NCBI GenBank assembly: GCA_023428695.1
Contig: JAEYWY010000033.1
Span: forward strand, 1-64,000
DNA: 64,000 nt
Origin: Bacteroidota bacterium
GTDB lineage: Bacteria; Bacteroidota; Bacteroidia; Cytophagales; Cyclobacteriaceae
Direction of reading: 5' to 3'
Shown one piece after another: positions 52,073 through 60,000 of this stretch. A program made the position numbers and the translations under genes. Each line of letters opens with the position of its first letter. Positions within the stretch are counted from its first letter, which is position 1. The notes beneath the pieces were generated by a model. It searched no databases. It had not been told where the DNA came from and was given only the letters and a program-made list of their open reading frames with translations.

Positions 52073-53341
52073 TTATTTGGGAAGGTCCTCATGCCGGAAC
52101 ACCGCGGTCCAGACACTGGTGACTCCATTGTCCAGGCGGGTCCAGACGGGAACGATAATTCCCTTGTGTGCAGCGATTGTGAGATGATCGCCAAATGATG
52201 CGTTTCCATCAGGGACAATCGGTTCGTTACTGACCTTCACGGTTTTGAAAGATGTTCCGTTGTCAGTGGAATATGCCAGCATCACGTCGGTGCGGGAATC
52301 GTCGTACCCGCCACGATCATAGTAGACGATGTATATATATCCCGATGTGTTATCAACAGCCATTCCGGGAAGATACTGATGGGTGCCCTTTTCGCTGGCT
52401 CCGATCTTGAGCGGCGATGTCCAGTAGTCGCCATAATTGTTTGAGCGAAGGAACCACACATCCGTGTCGTCCTCACCATTCCGCTGATCAGCCCAGGCGA
52501 GGTAAAGTAGTCCACTGCTTTGTTTTTTGCTGCGGTCGATCTGGAGAACAGGCATTCCATTGCCGCGGGGATGTCCGGGAATTTTCAGATTCATGCCACC
52601 ATTTTGTGAACCGATTTCGATATCATTGGAAAGCCACATACCGCCATTGTCAAAAGAACGATCGATATAAAGCTTGCCTTCGTGTGCCCATGCCACAAAC
52701 ACTTTCTTATCATCAGTTGTAGCGGTTGATGCACCTCCCGGAGCGCTGTTGTCATCAAGGCAATTCCCGTTTCGGTTTGAAATACGGATAGGCTTGCTCC
52801 ATTTTTTTCCATTCGACGACGTACTGATCAATACATTCGACCCGCATGCAGCGTCAGGATTTCCGTATTTGTCGAACTGCGTCCATGTTACCACGAGGTT
52901 CCCTTTCGGATCGACACATGCCGCAGGTTTATGCGGGTTTTTGCCGGGCGTAGTACCTACCTGTGAACCGCCGTCCCAGGTTACGCCACCGTCGGAGGAC
53001 GTCTGACAAACAATGCCTTCCACTGACTCGCCTGAGGTTCCTGACAAATGGAAATAGTAAAAAGTACCTTTTGAATCTGCAACTACAACAGGTTCGCCAT
53101 AAACACCGAAAGGCGACGTCATTTTACTGCTCTTCCACGTCTTACCTCCGTCAAAGCTATGGTAGACGTTGTCGCGGGCTGACGCGGCGACTATGTTAAG
53201 CGGATTCTTCGGGTTAATAGCCACGGCAGTCTCATTAGCAATGTTATCCGCGGTGCGTTCATCGAGCTTCACATTCGCGAATTGTGCAAAAGCCGAAGAC
53301 GAAGCGAATACAATAAACGCGGCTACGAAGATTCGTTGCAT
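52073..53341 (-). CDS. Secreted BNR-repeat (sialidase-like) protein
   Basis: 422 residues from MQRIFVAAF at 53341; signal peptide ends SSAFAQ. The mature part is a beta-propeller with several Asp-box/BNR motifs (SFDGGKTWKSS, SSDGGVTWDGG, SFDNGGMWLS, STDNGTSFKTV). Such folds include sialidases, but the catalytic Arg triad and Tyr/Glu pair of true exo-alpha-sialidases cannot be confirmed by eye, so binding or lyase activity is possible. Probably periplasmic or secreted. Confidence 0.85.
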   Translation of the reverse strand: MQRIFVAAFIVFASSSAFAQFANVKLDERTADNIANETAVAINPKNPLNIVAASARDNVYHSFDGGKTWKSSKMTSPFGVYGEPVVVADSKGTFYYFHLSGTSGESVEGIVCQTSSDGGVTWDGGSQVGTTPGKNPHKPAACVDPKGNLVVTWTQFDKYGNPDAACGSNVLISTSSNGKKWSKPIRISNRNGNCLDDNSAPGGASTATTDDKKVFVAWAHEGKLYIDRSFDNGGMWLSNDIEIGSQNGGMNLKIPGHPRGNGMPVLQIDRSKKQSSGLLYLAWADQRNGEDDTDVWFLRSNNYGDYWTSPLKIGASEKGTHQYLPGMAVDNTSGYIYIVYYDRGGYDDSRTDVMLAYSTDNGTSFKTVKVSNEPIVPDGNASFGDHLTIAAHKGIIVPVWTRLDNGVTSVWTAVFRHEDLPK

Positions 53342-53467
53342 ACCCATAGTTTTTTTTCAAAATTAATCCGAACACAATACTGCAAGGCATTTCAACGTAA
53401 AAAATTCCGCATGCAGAGAAGTTTCCTGTAAAAAATTGACGTTCTTCACGTTGAAAATTCCCAACCT

Positions 53468-54061
53468 ATGAAAGCATTCTTTTCACTTGCAGTAGTCACG
53501 CTGTTGACCATCGGCGCAAGCCATGCCCAGAAAATCAAGATTGTACAGGGTGATTTGAAAAACCTCAAAGGTGTAAAATCCTTAAACACCGAATTCAGTT
53601 ACTCGCCCATGGTTATCGGGAAGGATGAAGATGAGCAGGCCTACATCGACGAGAAAAAAAGCAAGTACAATGAAAAGGAGCCGGGACGCGGAGAAAAATG
53701 GGAAAAGGCATGGTTTGACGATCGCAAGAATCTCTTCGAACCTCAGTTTCGCGAGTTGTTCGCCAAACACTCCGGCTTGTCTACCACCGACGAAAGCAGC
53801 CCCTACAAAATGATATTCAGAACGACCCGGACTGAACCCGGGTTCAACGTGGGTGTGATGCGCAGACCCGCCTTCATCGATGCCGAGGTACTCATCGTAG
53901 AGGCGGCAAATCCTGATAAGATTATTGCGCGGATAGAAATCAAAAACAGCCCTGGGCGAGACGCATGGGGTGTCGATTTTGAAACCGGCGCACGCCTGCA
54001 GGAAGCGTATGCGAAGGCAGGGAAGTCGCTCGGCAAATTTATCGCTGACAAGACTAGGTAG
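53468..54061 (+). CDS. Secreted protein of unknown function
   Basis: 197 residues with signal peptide ending IGASHAQ. Mature part: KIKIVQGDLKNLKGVKSLN, a charged helical region with DERK/EEK content (DEDEQAYIDEKKSKYNEKE, in parts), then a beta-rich portion (YKMIFRTTRTEPGFNVGV, AEVLIVEAANPDKIIARIEI) and a final helix AYAKAGKSLGKFIADKTR. The layout resembles Bacteroidota periplasmic proteins of the DUF4410-like group, but the assignment is weak. Confidence 0.7.
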   Translation: MKAFFSLAVVTLLTIGASHAQKIKIVQGDLKNLKGVKSLNTEFSYSPMVIGKDEDEQAYIDEKKSKYNEKEPGRGEKWEKAWFDDRKNLFEPQFRELFAKHSGLSTTDESSPYKMIFRTTRTEPGFNVGVMRRPAFIDAEVLIVEAANPDKIIARIEIKNSPGRDAWGVDFETGARLQEAYAKAGKSLGKFIADKTR

Positions 54062-54126
54062 CAGGCCCCTCGCTTCGTCATCCATCGTATCATACTGTAT
54101 TTCATCGGGCAAAATGGATGGATTTC

Positions 54127-54145
54127 ATTCACCAGTCTGGTGAAT
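54127..54145. promoter_or_regulatory. Perfect 19-bp palindrome, candidate operator
   Basis: ATTCACCAG-T-CTGGTGAAT, 9-bp perfect arms around one base, in the 246-bp gap before the coiled-coil lipoprotein. No T tract follows in proper form. Odd-length perfect dyads of this kind are typical of repressor sites. A second dyad CGATCGA-tctg-TCGATCG lies at 54181-54198. Confidence 0.5.
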
Positions 54146-54307
54146 ATTTCCACACAAATTCCTGCGACTGATTTTGATGCCGATCGATCTGTCGATCGTA
54201 TATGTAACTGATCATCCTTAATTACAGGTCGTCGATCAACACGGTCGCAACACCTTAACTCGGCCCGCTTTTGAACAATGTACAATGAACTTAAACACCA
54301 CATTCAT

Positions 54308-55045
54308 ATGACTAAGAGGATTTTATTGTTAGTACCCGTGATCGCACTGATCTGGGGTTGTGAAGACAAGGAAAAGAAACGCCTGCAATCTCAGGTGGAT
54401 TCTCTGCGCACCGAATTGCAGGTGAGTCAACAAACAAACAAGGAATTTGAGGAAGTCGGAGCACTCATCGATTCCATTGATGCCAGCCGTCAGTTGCTGC
54501 GCGCTGACGTTGTCGAAGGTACGTCTTACAAAGACTACAAGAACCGGTTGGTAAGTATCAACAACCATCTCAAGGAAACGCAGAACAAACTCGCGGAACT
54601 CGAAACCACTGTTAAGCAAAACCGCGCAACTGCAGCAACGATCAAGAGGCTGAAGGCCGACCTGGAACTCCGTTCTCAGCAAATCGCCGCTCTCACTGAG
54701 GAAGTTGAAAAATACCGTACGGAGAACGCAAGTCTGACGAGAACAGTCACCGCGCGCGATTCCGTGCTCGCACTGAACAGCGAAACGATTAAGATACGCG
54801 AACAGGACATTGCTGATCTCGAAACGAAAATCGAAGAGAACAGCTCTGCTGCCAAGAATACCCAGGCAGACCTATACTTCGCTCAGGCACAGGCACTTGA
54901 GACGGCTGCAGACAGAACCAAGTTTGCGCCAAGAAAGAAAAAAGAAACTATCCGTGAGGCCATTGAACTGTACAAGCTGTCTCTTTCACTCGGAAAAGAA
55001 GAAGCTCAGCAGAAAATTGACGAACTGGAAAAAGAGGTCAGCTAA
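54308..55045 (+). CDS. Coiled-coil lipoprotein
   Basis: 245 residues; signal MTKRILLLVPVIALIWGC with lipid Cys18. Residues ~20-200 are a long coiled coil (KKRLQSQVDSLRTELQVSQ, LKADLELRSQQIAALTEEVE), then a C-terminal helical hairpin with a TPR/SEL1-like feel (FAPRKKKETIREAIELYKLS, SLGKEEAQQKIDELEKEV). Probably a periplasmic spacer or scaffold. The ATG at 54308 is chosen for the lipoprotein signal. Followed by a terminator. Confidence 0.8.
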   Translation: MTKRILLLVPVIALIWGCEDKEKKRLQSQVDSLRTELQVSQQTNKEFEEVGALIDSIDASRQLLRADVVEGTSYKDYKNRLVSINNHLKETQNKLAELETTVKQNRATAATIKRLKADLELRSQQIAALTEEVEKYRTENASLTRTVTARDSVLALNSETIKIREQDIADLETKIEENSSAAKNTQADLYFAQAQALETAADRTKFAPRKKKETIREAIELYKLSLSLGKEEAQQKIDELEKEVS

Positions 55046-55067
55046 TCCTGATCATGTGAATGGAATC

Positions 55068-55098
55068 AAAATGGCGCTTAACCGGCGCCATTTTTTTT
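55068..55098 (+). terminator. Terminator between coiled-coil lipoprotein and slyD
   Basis: Stem AATGGCGC/GCGCCATT (55070-55077 with 55085-55092), 7-nt loop, eight T to 55098. Confidence 0.85.
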
Positions 55099-55224
55099 GA
55101 ACCCGAGTTTAAACTGCCGATCGATTTTGGTATCCGGGAGGTTTGGTTACCTTTAACCTTGAAAGGGGAATCAGGAACTGTAACGCCCGGTTTGCCAAAC
55201 TTTAATCCAAAACATCTTATTCGT

Positions 55225-55695
55225 ATGCAAATTTCGAAAAACAAGGTTGCCGCCATTCATTATACACTTACTAACAATGAAGGAGAAGTCATCGATTCAA
55301 GCGCCGGACGCGAGCCCCTCTATTACCTCCATGGCGCTGGCAACCTGATTATCGGTATGGAAGAAGGCCTTGAAGGCAAGAATGCCGGTGAGAAATTCAA
55401 CCTTAAAATCAGTCCTGAAAAAGGTTATGGCGAACTCGATCCGCAAATGATTCAGAAAGTTCCACGTTCGGCGTTCGGCAACCAGGAGGTGAAACCCGGA
55501 ATGAAGTTTTCAACCAAACAAGGTGGCGTAGTCACAGTCACGGAAGTTGGACTTGAAGACGTTACCGTCGATGCGAACCATCCCCTTGCCGGTATTGAGC
55601 TGAACTTCGAAGTTGAAGTAATGGAAGTGCGAAATGCTACCGATGAAGAACTTGCCCACGGACACGTTCACGGGCCTGGTGGTCATCACCACTAA
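55225..55695 (+). CDS. slyD: SlyD-like FKBP peptidyl-prolyl isomerase
   Basis: 156 residues. FKBP fold with inserted IF chaperone domain: VAAIHYTLTNNEGEVIDSS, HGAGNLIIGMEEGLEGKNAG, SPEKGYGELDPQMIQKVPRS, then the insert and the closing ELNFEVEVMEVRNAT. The C-terminus is His-rich (HGHVHGPGGHHH), able to bind nickel or zinc as in E. coli SlyD. Cytosolic folding helper. The in-frame ORF extends 55 codons upstream through a terminator; the ATG at 55225 is the fold start. Confidence 0.93.
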   Translation: MQISKNKVAAIHYTLTNNEGEVIDSSAGREPLYYLHGAGNLIIGMEEGLEGKNAGEKFNLKISPEKGYGELDPQMIQKVPRSAFGNQEVKPGMKFSTKQGGVVTVTEVGLEDVTVDANHPLAGIELNFEVEVMEVRNATDEELAHGHVHGPGGHHH

Positions 55696-55711
55696 AAGAA
55701 TTTAACAGAAT

Positions 55712-55742
55712 AAAAAAAAGCGCTTCAGAGGCGCTTTTTTTA
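55712..55742 (+). terminator. Shared terminator of slyD and porP-like gene
   Basis: Stem AAAAAGCGC/GCGCTTTTT around a 7-nt loop with T runs on both strands (A run 55712-55719, T run 55735-55741). It directly abuts the stop codon of the convergent PorP/SprF gene and can serve both. Confidence 0.85.
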
Positions 55743-56783
55743 TCAGAAGTCCGGACAGGGAATTACCAACTTGTCTTTCGGTGGTTTCCTCGGATTTCGC
55801 ATCGGCCAGGTGTACACGAGACTGAATTCATGCGCGCCGCCGCTTTGAGGTCCGAGTTTCGAAATCGTGTAATCGAAACTATAACCAAGATTGATCCCGT
55901 CTTTCGCACCGAGTTTGGTAAACCCAAGCAACAACACAAGTGATTCGTTGTTCACGTAAGGGCCGAAGTTTTTGAATGGCACACCACGGTACCAGGTTCC
56001 GAGTACAAGTGGCTCGAAAGTGAAGTACAATCCAAGATCCATTTGATCGAACTCCCCCTGATGCCGGTACTGAAACGCGGGGGCTATGCTGCGTTCCGAG
56101 TTACGCGCGTATATCCCCTGCCCCACAACGCCGGGCTTCAAATAAAACTTGAACCCGCCATGCAACGACAACTTCATCGGGAGCTTGCTATCCTCACCGA
56201 TCAGGCTTTGGTTCGGACGCGTAAGATGCCATGCGGACACGCCGAGCCACGCCCTGTTGGTGAAGAACACACCACCAAACGCGAGGTCGAAAAACGTTTT
56301 GCTCGACATCGTACGAAACTGTTCCGCCGTTGGCTGGTTTAAGAATTCTCCAGTGACCGGATCGTACTGATCACCAAAGGTCAGCTTGTTGAAATTGATA
56401 TCGCGGTTGTAAATCCCCACCTGAACACCAGGTCGAAAGCCGAGAAATTCCGTGAGACGCAACTCATACGAATATTGCAATCCAATGTTGAGACTGCGCA
56501 AGCCTGCGAGGCCCTCCTGATCGCGATTGATGATGATACCAACACCGCTGTTGTAGTCCTCGATGAAATAATCGAAGTACACCGACATGGTGGTAAAATT
56601 AGCATCAATAGCCGGCCACTGATTTCTATAATTAAGACCGGCGCGGGCCTGTCCCGTTGCGCCGGTGAGTGCGGGATTCAAATAAAGGGGAGCAGCATAG
56701 AATTGTGAAAATTGAGGGTCCTGAGCAGTTACCACACCATTCAATTGCAGCATTAACACCATTAACAGGAGGAACCTGAGCAT
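55743..56783 (-). CDS. PorP/SprF family type IX secretion membrane protein
   Basis: 346 residues from MLRFLLLMVLML at 56783, signal peptide ending VVTAQ. Family signature: DPQFSQFYAAPLYLNPALTGAT, LNYRNQWPAIDANF, then a 14-stranded-type barrel ending EFSLVYTWPMRNPRK. PorP/SprF proteins are outer-membrane partners of T9SS and of surface adhesins (e.g. SprB). It diverges from the giant CHU-domain protein at 57009, the classic adhesin/SprF-like pair. Confidence 0.93.
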   Translation of the reverse strand: MLRFLLLMVLMLQLNGVVTAQDPQFSQFYAAPLYLNPALTGATGQARAGLNYRNQWPAIDANFTTMSVYFDYFIEDYNSGVGIIINRDQEGLAGLRSLNIGLQYSYELRLTEFLGFRPGVQVGIYNRDINFNKLTFGDQYDPVTGEFLNQPTAEQFRTMSSKTFFDLAFGGVFFTNRAWLGVSAWHLTRPNQSLIGEDSKLPMKLSLHGGFKFYLKPGVVGQGIYARNSERSIAPAFQYRHQGEFDQMDLGLYFTFEPLVLGTWYRGVPFKNFGPYVNNESLVLLLGFTKLGAKDGINLGYSFDYTISKLGPQSGGAHEFSLVYTWPMRNPRKPPKDKLVIPCPDF

Positions 56784-57008
56784 CGGTTTGTAAACTTTTG
56801 TACTATGCACTCCGGGCAAATTAATGAAAAGTTAGTTGTTCGTCATTATCCGGTCCAAAAAAGTACCCGTAGCTATACTTTCCGTGCCAACGAGAACGAC
56901 TCAACAATTAACGTAATTTTGAGCCAAATTGTATACTTTCGATTAACTTGAGCGTTTTACATTTATTTGAGTAAGCGGTATATACGTACCTGATCCAGTA
57001 AGGACACC

Positions 57009-60000
57009 ATGAAGGGAAAACATTTACGTCTGCTAATCTTTTTTTTCGTTCTGCCATTATACGCTGGCGCCCAGGACTACACGGGTTTCACATGGTACTT
57101 CGGAAACCGTATCGTGGAATTCAACCGGACAAACAAACAACCTAATGCTTCGACAGGCGCGGTAACCCTCGGTGGACCGGGAGCGGTTGCCGCAGATCCT
57201 GCAACGGGTGACGTATTGTTTTATACCGATGGTGTGAATGTCTACGATGCATCACACGCTACCATGGCTAACGGTACAGGTCTTCAGGGTAACACTAACG
57301 GCAACCAGCCTGTGGTCCTTGGTCAGGTTCCCGGACAGCCGAATCAATATTACATTATCACCAACTCGGCAACCGGTGAAATACGAACCACTATCGTGGA
57401 TATGTCATTGCAAGGGAACCCCGGTGCAATTCCTCTTGGTGAAGTCGACAACGGTACTAAGAACACACTTGTTCCAGGTCTTGTAAATCAGTCACAGGCA
57501 ATGATTACGATACCGCATGAAAACGGAACAGACTTCTGGCTTATCACACATACAACCGGGACAACCACCTACAACATTACACTTTTTACTTCTGCAGGTC
57601 CTGTGAGCACTACGTCCTTCAGTGGAATCGGGCTGATTGAAGATGCAGCGAACTTCGCATATAACACTGCGACCGGCCAAATTGCTGTTTCTCCGCGCGA
57701 AGCAAACCGTAATGTGGAAATCCTGAATTTCAGCGCGGCAGATGGTTCACTTTCATTCGAGAATGATTTGCCATTGTCAGCGGTGAGCTCCGTTACAACG
57801 GATGGTGTTTATGATGTTGAGTGGAGCCCCAACGGCCAGTACATTTATATCTCGCACGCAGGCGATGATGGCCAACCCGATCTCCTGCAGTATGACCTCA
57901 ACAATTTGAATTCTCCAACCATTGTATCACCGGTATCCGTGCTGCCGCAGCCCAATACGATTACGGCAAGTTACGGCTTGCAGACTGGCCCGGATGGAGC
58001 GATATATCATCTGTACGAATCCGGTGGTCAGATTCACATGGGCAGGATCAACGCCCCTGACAGCACTGCTGCCTTCGTCAACTACGAAGCAGACGCAGTA
58101 GCGGGTCCGTTCGGTGCAACGCAGTTTCCGAGTTTTGTTCCTGCGCAGCCTCCCACTATTACCATCGACTTTGAGGCGACCGGTTGCGTCAATGTACCTA
58201 CACAACTTTTCCCGACAATAACACCGGCGGCAGACAGCCTGCAATGGTTTATCACCGGCGACCCTGCACCATTCTCGAACAGTTGGAGCCCTGTGCACAC
58301 ATTTAATCAGGCAGGGCCTGTTAGCATAACCGTTGTGGCGTGGTCGGGTGGCGAACCAACGATGTACACGGAGCAGATCGTTATTCAGGATTTTGATACA
58401 CAGATCACACTTGAACCGGAAGTAACCGGTTGTCACAGTGAATTCAAAGAGCCTAAGGTAAAGCCACCTGGATGGGTCGAGTGCGGTACGGCCGGAGGTG
58501 ATCCCTGTCTTACAGTGGAAGCGCAAATCCAGGGAAGCGGAGGCACGATACGATGGTTCGGGCCCGATGGCGAAATACCCGGTGCCAACACCACAACACT
58601 TAATCCACCAAAGCCAGGCTACTACTACATCGTCGTTGGTGATGGTCCCTGCTTTGCTTACGCAGGTGTGAACGTGAAGGAATACGACGTACCAGATCCG
58701 CGCTCAAACGTGTGGTTCTTTGGCGATGGTGCAGGACTGGACTTCAACCCATTGTTTGCTGATCCTCCCGGTGTTCTCACTGACATTTCCAATGGTGTGA
58801 TGAATGCCCCACAAGGTACGGCAACGATGTCCGATCGCAACGGTCAGGCTATCCTCTATACGGATGGAGAAACCGTCTGGAACAAGAACAATGAGGTTAT
58901 TGCAACCGACATTGGCGGAAGCCAGAATGCAACGCAGTCTTCACTCATCATGGCCGTCCCCGGAGATGAAACACTGTATTACATCTTCACCACACAGGAG
59001 ATGACAGACGGGACTTTTGAACTGCGGTATACACTGTTCGACCTCAAACTCAATGGTGGTACTGGTGGTATAGTAGATCCCGACAATGACCCGGCAACTA
59101 ATCCACCCAGCACAGTACTCTTCACACGCAGCACGGAACGCCTTCTTGCAGTCGGTGATCTTTTGATCACACACGAATATGGCAATAATACATTCCGCGT
59201 TTACCGTATCACGCCGCAAGGGATTTCAGCTCCGATAATTTCAAATATCGGATCCGATCATACTTTCGCTGCAACCACATCGGGCGAGGGCTATATGGCG
59301 TATGCAGCAAACAGAATCGCAGTTGGTCTCACCGGACCTGGCGGAAATACCGTTGAGGTTTTTGATATTGACACGGGTACCGGTGAATTGACAAACTTCC
59401 GTTCTATTCCCGTCGCGGCGGCTGGTCAGGTGTATGGAGTAGCTTTTTCACAATCGGGAGAGAAAATGTATGTAACACTGCTTGGACACCCGGGTGAAAT
59501 ATTCGAGTTCTACTATGATGACAATCTCGACACCTATGTCCAGATGCCTGCACCGATACCGATGACCGCACTCGGCGCCGTACAACCAGGTGCGATGCAA
59601 TTTGGTCCGGACGGACAATTATACGTTGCCCTCGAAGGACAGAATTTCCTTGGTGCAATTCAACCTCAGGATGATGACAACACGCCTTCCACGTTTATGG
59701 CTAATGCAACGCCGAACCTTGGTGGTACATCAACGCTGGGACTTCCAAACTTCGTTCAGCAAATTGCAAATCCGATCCAGGGGCCGGGCGTAACTGTTCC
59801 TCAGGTTTGTATTAATACGGATGCACTTTTTGTGGCAACAGGCAAGGACGCGACCATCGACGAGTTTGAATGGATTTTCAGCGATGGTATTACGCCTTCC
59901 GATCCGACATCGGATTCTGTTACGATCAACGTCCCCACGGCCGGTCAATACACGGTGCGTGTGAAGATCTGGAACAAGTGCGAAGGCTCGCAGCAGGCAC

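Noticed and set aside
52073..53341. Firm call as a sialidase with gene symbol nanH
   Set aside because: BNR boxes alone do not prove it; the catalytic Arg triad could not be confirmed by reading.
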